Shown here piece by piece: positions 47,219 through 59,147 of a stretch of 64,000 bases of DNA. How positions within the stretch are numbered: the first letter of the stretch is position 1; every line of letters starts with the position of its first letter. Position numbers and translations under genes: made by a program. Origin of the DNA: Chloranthus sessilifolius (Eukaryota > Streptophyta > Magnoliopsida > Chloranthales > Chloranthaceae); the NCBI GenBank assembly GCA_021018995.1, contig CM037598.1:45314685-45378684 (forward strand), given 5' to 3'. The notes beneath the pieces were generated by a model. It was not told where the DNA came from. It saw only the letters and a list, made by a program, of their open reading frames with translations, and did no database searches.

Positions 47219-50200
47219 GTCGCCCCGGGTTGGAAAGAACTCGCCCTTGAGTTCACAATAGCTTCCTCGGGATCGAAAAAATAAGGAGTCAGGTGCTTCA
47301 CATTGAAGACATCAGAAGTCCTCAAATGACTAGGGAGGCGCAGTCTATAGGCGTTATCATTCATCTTCTATAGGATCTCACAGGGTCCAATCTTTCGCTC
47401 CTTAAGCTTATTATACTCTCCAATAGGAAAACGATCGCGAGTTAATATGGCCCAAACGAAATCACAAACTTCAAAAAGTACCTGACGACGGTGCTTGTCG
47501 GCCTGAACCTTATACTTGGTATTACTCTCGTGAATGGCCAGCTTCACCTACTCATGGATACCTTGAAGATGTTCCGCTATCTCATCTGCCCTGGGACTCA
47601 AATGACCCACACATGGAATAGGTGCTAAGTCAAGCACCCTGGATGGATTCTGATCATAGATAATATCAAATGGACTCATTCCTGTGATTCTGTTCTTCGA
47701 TCTGTTATAGGCAAATTCTACTTGAGGTAACACCAAATCCCACTGCTTCGGCTTAGTTCTGCCAAACTCCTCAAAAGGTTTCCTAAACTTCGGTTCACCA
47801 CCTCGGTCTGACCATCTGTCTGGGGGTGGTAGGCACTGCTAAAATTCAACTTCATCCCCAGTTTCTCCCATAAACTCCTCTAGAAATGACTCATGAAATT
47901 GGTGTTACGATTTGAAGTAATGGATCGGGGAACACCATGTAAACGCATAATCTCCTTGAAGTAAAGGTGGGCGATCTGAGCGGCATCCATTGTCTTCATA
48001 CAGGCGACAAAATGGATCATCTTGGAAAACCTGTCAAACCACAACTAAAATAGAATACATGGCTCATTGGGTACAAGGTAAACTCAATACAAAGTCCATA
48101 GTGACATCAAACTAAGGGCCTGCAAGTACTGGTAGAGGTGTATATAGGCCTGCATTAGTGAGGACTCCCTTAGAACGCTGACAAACATAACAATGCGTCA
48201 CATAATGAGCCACGTCACTGAGCAATTTGGGCCTATAATAGTTAATAGAGATCAAAGCCAACGTCACTGAGCACTATTCCCACAAGGCAGCAAAGCATAG
48301 ACCACGCCTTCATGCTCAACCTCAACCAAAAACCGGGACATAGAAAGCAGGTTAGTATTATAGCAACCAACGAGGTGGTTCCTTCCCGACGAGGTGCTAA
48401 CACAATCCTCTTCCCTTTGATGCAAAGGGAATATGTATTTTTCCGCCCATCATGAATAACACTACGGTCATACTGCCAAGGTCTGCCTAACAATACATGA
48501 CAAACATCCATGGCCACAACATCATCCCAAGTATTATCAAAATATTTTTTGCTGATCGAAAAAGACACTAGGCATCGCCTATCTACCGTTACCTCACTGC
48601 CTTTATTCAATCATGATAATTTGTACGGCTCGAGATGATGGTCTATCTTCAACTGCAATTTCTGGACAACCTCTTCAGACACCACATTCTCACAACTGCC
48701 ACTATCAATGATCAGCTTGCAGACATTATCTGCCACTATGCAGGTCGTGTGAAAAATATTGGTTCTCAACCAATCATCCGCTGAATCATCCTTGAGAGTC
48801 AGGAGACTCTTGCGAACGATCAGAGTCTCATGGCCATTGCCATACAACTGACCTCCATCTTCGTCCTTGTCAATCGCAGGCCCTCCATTATGCTCAGTTT
48901 TGTCTACCACATCTTCCTCAATCAGGGGAATTTTGCCCTTCTGACTTGGAGGCTTCCTGCACTCAGTCACTATTGTGATTCTTTTGATGTGCTATGTTTA
49001 TTGTGTGGTGAGAACAAATTAAAAATTAAAGTAAAATAAAAGATGGAAACAACATAACTAAAATAATCCTAAGTTTGCAAGATACAGAGTTATTGTAGCA
49101 AGTTTTGATAATTAAGAGTTTGTCCCACAGAGAAATTGATCTAGAACCCAAAATGGGCTATAATGGTAGGCCTCCAGATCTGGCTACAGATCCGACAATC
49201 CTAAAGAAAGGGAGTTGGGTGTCATAACTACACTAAATTACCTACTAAAAAGAAAAAAAATAAAGTGCAATCCTATCCTAAGAAAGGGTTATGAAGAAGG
49301 TGGTGATGGTGTATAAAAATAAAGATGAAAGGATGAGAAGTAAGTAGTTTGAGCAAAAGTTCATTCAGTTATGTAACTCCAATTTAGGGCTCTCTCTGCA
49401 GCAAATCCTTACTGAGGAGCTATCAATAACCTCAGCAAGGTAGAAGAATCCGACTTAACCCATGCCATTTGCGATGCTCTTAAGGCTATAGTCTATCCAC
49501 TCAAATGGCCACAGTCTATCCAATGGAGTCTGTCAAATCCCATTGATTGAGTCAGAAAAGCTAACCTAATCCAAAGGAGGGGGTTGATCAAACCTAATCC
49601 AATGAATCAAATCAGGCCATGAATACCATTGCAGACACTATGTTTGCCAGGCTACAAGCTCCCCAGATCTGCGTACAGATCTGGCTGACATTCATAAGAG
49701 TTTTACACCTAGGAAGATTAGATGTCAATCAAAAGATCTAAAGGTTAAGTGAATGGGCAATTCCCAAATACACAAATCCGATCGAGAAACTAATGGAACC
49801 AAAAGATCTATAGATTTAAATGGACTTTAAATCAACAATTTATTGCTTAAAAATTGCTTCAATAAAATTTCCTCACAGCTGTAGTCACTACAGAGAAGCC
49901 AGATCTAACATCTCATAGTGGTCAAGTGAAATAGAGGGGAGCCTGTTCCTACACAATCTCTCACCAGGCAACAAGCTCAAGTGCAGAAAAAAGGAATCCA
50001 TCTCAGATCTATGACCAAGATTGCCTTAGGGCTATAGTTTGTCCACTCTAATGGTCACAGGCTATCCACAAAGGCTCACTTATGCACAATTGATGAGATA
50101 GAACATGTAAACTGTTGTTGCCACATGGTCCCAGGGCTACACTCTCAAGCTTCCATGGGCCTTTTAATAAGCTCAAATCCTAAATGCATGCTATAGCCTG

Positions 50201-50449
50201 AGCAGAACTACGGGCAAATAGGTAAATAACAAATTAAGTAAGCATTCAAACACAAATTCCATTGATCTGATATTACCAATAATGAAATCTCTCAAGGCAG
50301 CAGCCTTGTGCACAACTGCTCAACACAAAATCTCAATGTTTAAATGACCTATTACAAAACTAAATAAAACTACACCTTATTGCTTACCAAAGTTTTAGCC
50401 AGCAAGTGTTGGGCTAAGAGAGAAGAAAAAATGGAAAAAGTGGGGATCA

Positions 50450-50471
50450 AACCCTAACCCTAACCCTAATC
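50450..50471. repeat. Short telomere-like triplet in solo LTR F
   Basis: Three units of CCCTAA in a row (TTAGGG on the other strand). The C LTR has a similar TAACCCTAA at the matching place, so this is LTR sequence, not a telomere scar. Confidence 0.6.
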
Positions 50472-50689
50472 TGCTTGAGCTCTCAGCCAACAGAGGTTGA
50501 AGGAAAGAGTGATTGATAATTTCTAAGTTACAAGCACAGCTTATATACTTAGTCCGAATGCTGTGGCTGAGAGAAGAGTAAACCCTAATTTTTCAACCAG
50601 ATGTGGCATTGTTATAACCCTTGGATGTCTTGGGATGCATGCATTGAGATCCATGCCTCGGGATGTATGCCCTAGACCTGGGGAAATCT

Positions 50690-51335
50690 CGAAAAGGTCC
50701 TTGATTTAAGTTTGAGAAGTGGAGAGCCTAAGCTTTGCAAGGCTAGCTTCTACATATCACTTCTATCGCACAACTAAGGAGTGTTTGCGAGGTAGAGTTT
50801 GGCTTTGAATCTTACAGTCTCGCATTGTAGGGCTTTGAATGATCGCCCAGCTATGTTAGCTTTGAGTGCAATCGCGCAGTAGAGCTTCAAAAGTTTTCTT
50901 TCATGAGGTACTTGTGCAAATGCCTTTGCATCTCACTCAATTCAGGATTAAGCTTCTAGGCGCGCGAGAGCTATGCGAGAGAACTTGTTGGCGTCTCTCT
51001 CTTCCAGGGCCACGTGAGAACTTCGCTAGGTCTTTATTGTGGTTCGTGCCAATTGGTCTCGTGGGGTAGTGCACGTGGCTACATTAAGGCTTGATCCTCG
51101 TGAAAACTTCGCGAGCTGTATTTCTGGAGGCTTAGTGCGTGAGAGCTCCACGAGTTTCTTCACAGTTGATTGCAGCTGAAGTGCATGACTGCTACACCAG
51201 AGCTACTTTGTGATAACCCCTTCAATGAGTTGTGCAACTTCTTTGCGAGCTCGAATATGCTGCATGTCTTAGCTATGCGAGGGAGCTTTGCCAGTGAATT
51301 GAACAGTGCGAGGCAGCCCCTCAGCTGCGCGAGAT
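50690..51335. promoter_or_regulatory. CTCGCGA-type cluster in solo LTR F
   Basis: TTCGCGAGC, TTTGCGAGC, GCGCGAGAG, GCTGCGCGAG and further TGCGAG variants lie in the region corresponding to U3 of the C LTRs, in reverse orientation. Confidence 0.55.
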
Positions 51336-52611
51336 AGGTCATTGGCTCCTCTGCTGCTATGCATATGCTTCTGTTGCAGCTTCCTCCACTCTCACCTATT
51401 CTTCTTCCATATGTTGTACTTCCTTGGTCCATACAAAATAGTCACCATTTTATGTACCACCATGGTGTTCCATCATTTTCTAGTTCAGCTATCATCTTTT
51501 GTTGGAATTCTCTCTCTTCTTGGCACCAAAAGCATAGACTTGTGTTATGTTGCATAAGTTATTCCTAACTACAAAACAAGCTAAAAAGGAGTTATCAGTC
51601 AGCTTCAAGGTTCAACAAAGGCTAGGTTAAGAGGTGAAAAGTGGTACTTTTCAGTGAATAACAGTCGCGTTATGTCCCTGTTAACCACTTTTGAAACGTC
51701 TAACATTAGAGTTAGAATTACCCTGTGGTGGCTGCTGGGTAAGGCGGGATTCTTGAGAGCGAACTGGCCAACTATTTTATATGCTTCAGATCATTGGCCT
51801 CCTATTCAACTATTTTTCCATAACTAGTGCATGCTGGTATGCTTCAGAGATGGTTCACAATGAGTGAAGACTGAGGACATCCTACAAGGGTTGTTGTAAT
51901 CCCCAAATACCGTGCAACCATCTGCTCTTCCGTCTTAGATAAATCATTTTGGACTAGCAATTGATAGAACTCCTCCGTGTAATCTTCAACTGATCTCGTG
52001 CCTTACCTCAACGAATGAAGTCGCTGAAATAAGGTTTGAGTGTAGCCATAAGGAAGGAAGTGGCCCTTCATCTTCTTCTTCATCTTCTCCCAATTAGTGA
52101 TCTTATCCTTACCCTGTCTGTCTCATGATCGCTTCAACTGTTCCCACCACGCAGATGCTCTGCCTTTGAGTTTGATGGTGACTAGTTTCACTTTGACATG
52201 ATCTAGGACTTCCTTATACTAAAAAATATGCTCCACTTCATTCAACCAATCAACTAATTCTTCAGACTGTAATGCACCAAAGAACTCGGGCAATTCTACT
52301 TTGAAACTGAGGTTTCCATAATGATCATCTCGACCACAGTGCCCCTAGAATTGAGCATGATTGTGATACAGGTTTTCGAAACTAGTATCAGAATCGTGGT
52401 CGTCCATCTCACGATCACCGAAATCTTGCTCCAATATACATCGGGTTAACTCTGCAACTTACCTCTATAAATCCTTAATCATCACGTCCTGATCGTTATG
52501 ATCACGCTGTGGGACTTCCTTGTTCGGAACTTGCCCTCGACATCCATGACCACCAGCCATTGAAACTGATGAAATCTCAACCCAGAAAGATGTTGAAGCT
52601 TTGATACCAAC

Positions 52612-53241
52612 TGAAGCCGGACAGAATAGGGATTATTATTGCAGGCTAGTTTCTGCCGATAATTTATAGGGAAACATAAGAGAATCGCTCAAAAAATACA
52701 GAGAAAACACCTCTAAATTTTAATTCAAAATTATATAATCCAAGACTAACTAAAATCAACCACAAGCCGGACTATATAGCTAAAAATCCTCATTATTGGA
52801 ATTTTACCAAAAATAGCAAATTCTAATAAACATGCCAAAATAATAATACGTAATGAAAGAAGTATTCTATAAAAAATCTGGCCCAAATCTGGTTCAAAAT
52901 CACCTCTTAAATACTAAAGGAAATATTACCAAAAAAGGAAAGAAATAACTAAAAAGGTAGATTTGGAAGGGAAATCAGTGGATTTTGGGCTCGAGAAAAA
53001 TTCTACCAAAGGTAGCCACGATGTGCGCGTTGCAAAGAGATATTCGAATTGGGGTCATTTGCGCAACACCCATAGCCAAAGTTATAGCCAAAATATCGGT
53101 ATGCACCCAAAACTACCCCAATTAGGAAAATATCACGATTTCCTGCCAATTTTGTGATGATCTGCCAACTCAAGGTATCTTAGTGGTAACAACGTGCTAT
53201 CTAACAACTCAGCATCGTCTTACTCAGATCCTCCTACATCA
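52612..53241 (-). repeat. Array E, LTR 3 (shared by units 2 and 3)
   Basis: 630 bp, TGAAGCCGGACAG to CTACATCA in plus orientation. The primer site of unit 2 (GATACCAAC in plus sense) adjoins it on the left. Confidence 0.82.
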
Positions 53242-55190
53242 GTCGCCCTGGGTTGGAAAGAACTCACCCTCGAGTTCACAATAGCTTCCTCGGGATCCAT
53301 TAAACAAGGAGTCAGGTGCTTCACATTGAAGACATCAGAAGTTCTCAAATGACTGGGAACGTGCAGTCTGTAGGCGCTACCATTCATCTTCTGTAGGATC
53401 TCACAGGGTCCAATCTTTTGCTCCTTAAGCTTATTATACTCTACAATAGGAAAACGATCGCGAGTTAATACGGCCCAAACGAAAACACCAACTTCAAAAT
53501 GTACATGACGACGGTGATTGTCGGCTTGAACCTTATACTTGGTATTACTCTCGTGAATGGCCAGCTTCACCTGCTCATGGATACCCCGAAGATGTTTCGC
53601 CATCTCATCTACCCTGGGACTCAAATGACCACACATGGAATAGAGACTAAATCAAGCACCACGGATGGATTCTGACCATCGACAATCTCAAATGGACTCA
53701 TTCTTGTGGTTATCTTCTTCAATGTGTTATAGGCAAATTCTGCTTGAGGTAACACCAAATCCCACTACTTCGACTTAGTTCCTGCCAAACTCCTTAAAAG
53801 GTTCCCCAAACTCCGATTCACCACCTCGGTCTGACCATCTGTCTGGGGGTGGTAGGCACTGCTAAAATTCAACTTCGTCCCCAGTTTCTCCCTTAAACTC
53901 CTCAGGAAATCCCTCATGAACTTGGTTTCACAATCTGAAGTAATTGATCAGGGAACACCATGTAAATGCACAATCTCCTTGAAGTAAAGGTGGGTGATCT
54001 AGGCGGCATCCATTGTCTTCCTACAGGCGACAAAATGGGCCATCTTGGAATACCTTTTAACCACAAACAAAATAGAATCCACGGCTCATTGGGTACGAGG
54101 TAAACCCAACACAAAGTCCATATTGACATCAAACCAAGGGCCTTCAAGTACTAGTAGAGGTGTATAAAGGCCTGCATTAGTGAGGACTCCCTTGGAACGC
54201 TGACAAACATTACAACGCACTACATAATGAGCCACGTCACTGGAAATTTGGGCCAATAATAGTTGGATGAGATCAAAGAAAACCTAGATTTACGTATGTT
54301 GCACTATTCCCACAAGGCAGCAAAGCATAGACCACGCCTTCACGCTCAACCTCAACCAAAACCCTAGACATAGAAAGTAGGTTAGTATTATTGGCTACCA
54401 ACAAGGTGGTTCCTTCCAGACGAGGTGACAACACAATCCTCTTCCATTTGATACTACGGTCATACTGCCAAGTTCATCCTAACAATACATGACAAATATC
54501 CATAGACATAACATTATATCAAGTATTATCAAAATATTTTTCGTCGATCAAAAAAGACACTACGCATCGCCTATTTACCATTACCTCACTGCCTTTTATT
54601 CAGCCACGACAATTTGTATGGTTTGGGATGACAGTCTATCTTCAACAGCAATTTATGGATAGCCTCTTCAGACACAACGTTCTCACAACTGCCACTATCA
54701 ATGATCATCTTGTAGACTTTATTTGCCACTGTGTAGGTCTTATGAAAAATATTGGTTCTCAACCAATCGTCCGCTAAATCACCCTTGGGAGTCAGTAGAC
54801 TCTTGCGAACGATCAGAGTCTCATTGACATCGCCATACAACACACCTCCATCTTCGTCCTCATCAAACACAGGCTCTCGAATCAGCTTAGTTTCGTCTAC
54901 CACGTCTTCCTCAATCAGGAGATTTTTGCCCTTCTGAGCAGGCTTCCTGCACTCAGTTACTTTATGACCCTGTTCAACACATATGAAACAACTAATATTA
55001 GAGTTAGAATTTCCCCTTTGGTGGCTGCTGGGCAAGATGGGATTCTTGAGAGTGAACTGGCCAACTGATTTGATCGCTTCTGATCATTGGCCTCCTATTC
55101 TTTTGATTTTCCACAATGCAATTGATATGCTTCAGAGACGGTCCACAACAAGTGAAGACTAAGGAGATCCTACAAGGGTTGTCATAATAC
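53242..55190 (-). mobile_element. Array E, internal unit 3 (integrase, protease, part of gag), broken
   Basis: The integrase C-terminal part GEYNKLKEQ-type and SHLRTSDVFNVKHLTP block lies at 53250-53640. The protease region is at about 54580-54960 (MIIDSGSCENVVSEEA), with the knuckle block CFICVEQGHKVTECRK just right of it. Less of gag remains than in units 1 and 2. Many breaks. Confidence 0.8.
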
Positions 55191-55424
55191 CGGTACAATG
55201 TGCGCGTCACACAGATCTTTCTGAATTGGGGTCATTTGCATGATTTCGACACCTGTAGCCAATGTTATGGCCAAAATACCAGCACGAGCCTAAAACTGCC
55301 CCAATTAGGAAAAGATCATGATTTCCTACCAATTTTACACTAATCTGCCAACTCAAGGTATCTCGGTGCTAACAACATGCTATCTGACAACTCAACATCG
55401 TCTGAGTCGGATCCTCCTGCATCA
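55191..55424 (-). repeat. Array E, partial LTR 4
   Basis: About 230 bases match the right part of LTRs 1-3 and end CTGCATCA directly at target copy ACCCT. Confidence 0.75.
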
Positions 55425-55549
55425 ACCCTGTCGAGAGCATTGGTGCTAAGTTGGTGAGGCAAGCTGATGCAAAGACCAATGACTTGGCTGGGGATGGCAC
55501 TATGACCTCTATTGTTCTTGCACAAGGTCTGATTGTAGAAGGTGTTAAG
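55425..55549 (+). pseudogene. CPN60B: Cpn60-beta pseudogene, exon 2, right part
   Basis: From the second ACCCT it reads [20 protein letters not shown] and ends IVEGVK before donor GTGTGT. The nucleotide-binding motif GDGTTT of active group I chaperonins reads GDGTMT. Intron of 113 bp follows. Confidence 0.92.
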
Positions 55550-55662
55550 GTGTGTGGCTTTCCTATTTTACAAAACGTTGAGTTGACCAGTAGCATTGTT
55601 TGAGGCGTTGAGCTATTGTGGACTTTTCTTTCTTACTAATAACATGGGGGTTATTTATTTAG

Positions 55663-55758
55663 GTGGTTGCAGCAGGTGCCAATCCTGTACAAATTACTAG
55701 AGGTATCGAGAAAACTGCCAAAGCTCTAGTGAATGAACTAAAGAAGATGTCAAAAGAG
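55663..55758 (+). pseudogene. CPN60B: Cpn60-beta pseudogene, exon 3
   Basis: 96 bases, 32 codons, [20 protein letters not shown] ... KKMSKE, open, between ATTTAG and GTAATA. Intron of 234 bp follows. Confidence 0.92.
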
Positions 55759-55992
55759 GTAATAAGCTAAGTACACCAAAGTATGGATTTTTAAAATGTG
55801 GATTTTAGTTGGCTTTGAAGCTCAGTTACTTATATTTCAACCAGATCAATTTATAAGTTGATGGTGTTGCAATATATACGTAGTGTTGATCAATGAGTTG
55901 TTGGGCATCTTTTTCCTTGAAATTTGTGTTTGTTTTTTAGTTTTTTCTTGGTTTTTGTTTGACATGTCTGAGCATATAATGTGGTGCTACAG

Positions 55993-56190
55993 GTTGAAGA
56001 CAGTGAATTGGCTAATTTAGCTACAGGTAGTGCTGGAAATAACTATGAAATACGAAATATGAACAGGAAGCTCTTGCAACCCTTGTCGTCAATAAACTCA
56101 GAGGGGCATTGAAGATTGCTACTGTTAAAGCTCCCAGAATTGGAGAGCGTAAAACTCAATATCTTGATGACATTGCTATTCAATCAGGAG
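55993..56190 (+). pseudogene. CPN60B: Cpn60-beta pseudogene, exon 4 with internal deletion
   Basis: It begins [20 protein letters not shown] and, after about 60 bases, jumps to the block [14 protein letters not shown], which in the intact protein lies some 120 residues further on. The apical-domain part between them is gone and the frame changes at the joint. It ends DDIAIQSG before GTTAGG, where the intact gene also has an exon border as far as I recall. Confidence 0.88.
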
Positions 56191-57519
56191 GTTAGGCTTC
56201 TATTGAAAATATCTATATAGATGATATTTATCTAGTGGGTTGTTAGGCACTTGTTGGTCCTAACTAAGAATTTTCAGTCCCTGATCTGGATGTTAAATTA
56301 GCTACTTTAATAATGATTTGACGCTATAGCATTTAGTATTGTGGAATGAATAATATTCTTGATTAACAATGCCATTCCAACCATGGTGCCAAAACTCGGC
56401 AGAAACTCCAGAGGGACAAGTAACATCTTTTTTTAATTTTTAATTTTTTTACAGATTAAATCAGTAAAAATATAAATAGTATCAAAAATAAGGGGCAGTA
56501 ACATTTACTCCATTACTATTACCCTGTCTTAAACTAATCAAAGACATTTTAGATCTTATTTTGGTTGCTTGGATTAGACACTTTCGGCACCTGACCTGCG
56601 TGATCCCGAAATATTTGCCCTTATTGCATCAAAATTGAGCGTGTTCCATGATCTTGACTTTCCTGGTACATGACTAACCTCGTTTTAGTGCATTTATTTT
56701 TTAAATAAATACAAAATAAAACAAACAACTCATATTAAGCTTATTTCTAGATGACATTTAATTTGGTTATCTTTGCTGGCTTTATACAATAGGTATTGAG
56801 GAGCGTAAAACATATGTGCATGTATATCTGAGTTCTTCAGGTAAGTTGCTTTTTCTGGGAAGTTCTTTTATATGGCATGGTAACGACTTTCAAGATTTTC
56901 TCATGCTTTTCTATACCACCGTCTAATAATTGACCAAGGTGATCAATCGTATGAATGCTTGGATCCTTTTCTACCGCAACTCCTCATCATCGCATTCATC
57001 ACGATGACCATTTTTCTATGCACGTAATTCCATTTTAATTGAATCTAATTTTTGTTTATGTCTGTTTCTCAAGATTAGAACTGGTACTCAGTGAGCAGAG
57101 ATGGTCACAAGAACCTGAAATGTGTTGAACGTTCTCGGATAATAGTCAACAAGAAGTGACGTGGTGCCATAGTGAATAAGCCTAGTCCCGATCATGATCA
57201 AAGTGATGGAGAAAGGGAGGGAGAATCTCATATGATCAAAAGATTGTAGAGATGTACAAGAAGTTGAATTTCATCTCAGATGATCAAAAGATAACAGAAA
57301 ACCCGACTTGAGAAAAGCATGTGTTGTGTAAAAATCTACTGTATAACTGGCAATTATACAGTTGCCTTTGATATGACTCTAAATGAACTCATGACTCTAA
57401 ATGTATCCATGACTCTAATTAGTCATATGGTAGAAAGATTTCATTAAATAACTAAGCCTGTTCTATATGATGTCCGGCTCCACATTGCAATGAAATGGTG
57501 ATAAAGAGCATAAACAAAT
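56191..57519. other. Host sequence after the Cpn60-beta remnant, no gene seen
   Basis: AT-rich. I found no further Cpn60-beta exon. Short open stretches (for example near 56600-56690 and 57080-57160) are not recognisable and are too short to call. Confidence 0.5.
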
Positions 57520-57778
57520 TATCATTTAAAAAAAAATTGCATAAAAAATTGTCGACATAATTTTTTTTTTTGAAATAGTATTTTTTTTTAAAAAATTGCA
57601 TAAAAAAATCATTGCCAAAAGCAGTGATGTTTTTTTGACTGTTGAGAGCAGTCGTTGTTAAAGTTTATAAACCACTATCGTGTACAGTAGAAAAAAAAAA
57701 ACCACTGTCAAAGACAGTCATTTTTTTGAAAAAACCACTGTTTAAGATTGTGGTTTTTTTGGCTTTTTCACGTAGTAA
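57520..57778. repeat. AT-rich repeat with CACTGT subrepeats, possible CACTA-type remnant
   Basis: Poly(A)/poly(T) runs alternate with AACCACTGT, ACTGTCAAAGACAGT and AGCAGTG units in both directions. The right end GGCTTTTTCACGTAGTA resembles a reversed CACTA-type terminus. No matching left end was found. Confidence 0.4.
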
Positions 57779-58281
57779 TACTGCAAATGTATTGTAGTTG
57801 TGTAAATGTTGATCTCCCACTAGGAGTCAGCAAATTAATGGCAAGTTTGTGGGATTCGGGGATTCAAAGTTACTACGCAAAGGAAGTAGACTTACCCTCA
57901 TTAAATCTACTTTCTCCATTATCCCAATTTATTATTTCTCTATGTTTCACCGGCTAAATTTATTTCCCAATTAGAAAGAATAGTCAAATATTTCCTTTGG
58001 GAGAGAAAGTAAAAAAGTTGCATGTTATCAATTAGGAGGTATGTTGTTTCACTAAGGAAGATGGAGGGCTCCGGATTAGGAAACTTGGGCTGATAAATAG
58101 AGCTTTATTATGGAAATGATTGTGGAGATTTGGGGGAAGAGGTCGAAAGGGAGAAGCTATGGTGGCAAGTAGTCATCAGCAATTATGGAAAAGATGAATT
58201 TGGATGGGGCTTAAAATCAAATGGGAATAGGATGTCCGATGGTGGAAAAGGGTTCAAGTTATGGGTCCTCAATTTTACAAA

Positions 58282-59147
58282 GGGAGCCAATACTTGCACC
58301 CCAAATATAAGCCATTGCAACAACTAAAAAGAAAAAGAAAAATTAAAAAGGGGTGCAAGTTACAGATGGTGCAAGTGCTTGCACCCCATTTGAAATCATT
58401 CTAAAAGATTAAAAGATGGTGCGTCATGCATGTTCTTAGTCGTTCCCTTTTCCTGTATTTTGAGTGTTTTTTCATCCTACCTCATGGAGTAAGGATGTAT
58501 GCCTTACCCAACCCAAAACCAAATTGACCCGACCCTTAACCTTGAAAACTGACCTGAGGTGGCCCAACCAAGATTGAAACCCCACTACAAAAAATAAGAC
58601 TATTAGCGGCAGTCAAAACTGTCGCTATTAACAAAAAAACTGCCGCTAATAGTATTAAGAGACTTTAATAGTTTTTTTCTTAATAGCGGAAGTTTTTGGC
58701 TGCCAAAAACTGCCGCTAATAGTCTTATTTTTTGTAGTGCCCCATAATTCTTTTATTTACATATCAAACATTGGGTTGGAGTCAGAGAGACTTAAGGGTG
58801 CAAATTCAGTTAACCGAATTGAAACCAAAATTTCAGTTTCGTTGTCAGTTCACCTAAAACCGAACCCTAATCAAAAACTCTAGTTTCTGTTAATTGGACT
58901 TCTTACTCTCCTAAACCCAAACTGAATCTAATTGATCCAATTTTGATTTTGATTTCTTTGGTTAGGTTTTCCATGTTTCTTCTTTTTTCTCAGTGGCTCC
59001 CATTTTTTATTTTTTAAAGTGGGGTGCAATCATATATGAGTTAATGTTCACCTTTTTCTTGTTTTAAGTGGGGTGTAATCACAAATTGTTGGTGCAATCA
59101 TTAAAATGGCGCAATGGCTTATATTTGGGGTGCAAGTATATGCTCCC
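58282..59147. mobile_element. Non-autonomous MULE-type DNA transposon, 866 bp, with perfect 9-bp target duplication
   Basis: Ends GGGAGC... and ...GCTCCC belong to inverted repeats of about 40 bp (ATACTTGCACCCCAAATATA on the left, its reverse complement on the right, then AAGCCATTGC). Target copies TTTTACAAA stand at 58273-58281 and 59148-59156. A 9-bp duplication is the mark of Mutator-like elements. No transposase ORF. The sub-terminal parts repeat TTGCACCCC and GGGGTGCAA several times. It carries a CACTA-type MITE. Confidence 0.85.
58583..58739. mobile_element. CACTA-type MITE, 157 bp, inside the MULE
   Basis: It begins CACTACAAAAAATAAGACTA and ends with the reverse complement, a perfect inverted repeat of about 30 bp. 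It is flanked by CCC on both sides (58580-58582, 58740-58742), a 3-bp duplication as for CACTA elements. The interior repeats CTGCCGCTAATAG-type units, so it can fold into a long hairpin. Confidence 0.88.

Larger units (their letters stand above)
48971..51663 (-). repeat. F: solo LTR of the element C family, minus strand, inside array E
   Basis: Reverse-complemented, it starts TGTTATTCACTGAAAAGTAC and follows the C LTR along its length, including GGACAAACTCTTA and CCAGATCTGGAGG blocks, and ends near GAATCACAATA. Target copies GTCAC (48966-48970) and GTCGC (51664-51668) differ by one base. No internal sequence is present, as expected after LTR-LTR recombination. Length 2693 bp against 2585-2617 for C. 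It is more diverged than the two C LTRs are from each other. Confidence 0.82.
47219..52611 (-). mobile_element. Array E, internal unit 2, split by solo LTR F; broken
   Basis: Integrase part 47219-48300 and protease part about 48300-48950 (MIIDSGSCENVV-type block, VCHVLLGRPWQYDRSV) lie left of F. The gag part 51664-52611 lies right of it. Same order as unit 1. Many breaks. Confidence 0.8.
43237..55424 (-). mobile_element. Array E: chromovirus-type Ty3 element as a multimer, four LTRs around three internal units, minus strand
   Basis: LTR-like units of about 630 bp begin (plus strand) TGAAGC/TGATGTC-GGACAG and end ...CATCA. They stand at 43237-43866, 46588-47218, 52612-53241 and, in part, about 55191-55424. 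Between them lie three internal units with gag, protease and integrase parts; no RT or RNase H is recognisable in any. The whole array has one target duplication ACCCT (43232-43236, 55425-55429), so it behaves as one insertion. Primer site GTTGGTATCAAAGC (minus strand) suits initiator tRNA-Met. LTR copies differ by over 10 percent by eye: old. Every unit is heavily broken. Confidence 0.85.
42727..56190 (+). pseudogene. CPN60B: Unprocessed, truncated copy of plastid chaperonin Cpn60-beta (RuBisCO large-subunit-binding protein beta), split by array E
   Basis: Four exon pieces with normal GT/AG introns encode the N-terminal equatorial part of a group I chaperonin of the plastid beta type: [15 protein letters not shown]..., [17 protein letters not shown]..., [17 protein letters not shown]..., [19 protein letters not shown].... 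The active protein folds RuBisCO large subunit and other stromal proteins with ATP. This copy cannot work. No 5' exons or transit peptide are found and an LTR array splits exon 2. About 120 codons are missing inside the last exon, with a frame change at the joint, and nothing follows after DIAIQSG. Kept introns show it arose by DNA duplication, not by retroposition. An intact gene should exist elsewhere. Confidence 0.93.

Noticed and set aside
50450-50471. Interstitial telomere repeat
   Set aside because: Only three TTAGGG units, not the usual plant TTTAGGG, and the same place in C LTRs has a related TAACCCTAA.
43237-55424. Three independent insertions of the same chromovirus
   Set aside because: Neighbouring units share their LTRs and only one target duplication exists, at the outer ends.
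42727-56190. A working Cpn60-beta gene with a very long intron holding array E
   Set aside because: The array breaks an exon between duplicated ACCCT bases, the 5' exons are absent, and the last exon lacks about 120 codons with a frame change.
56590-56690. Open stretch beginning [12 protein letters not shown]
   Set aside because: It is about 25 codons long, without clear splice borders or a family I can name.
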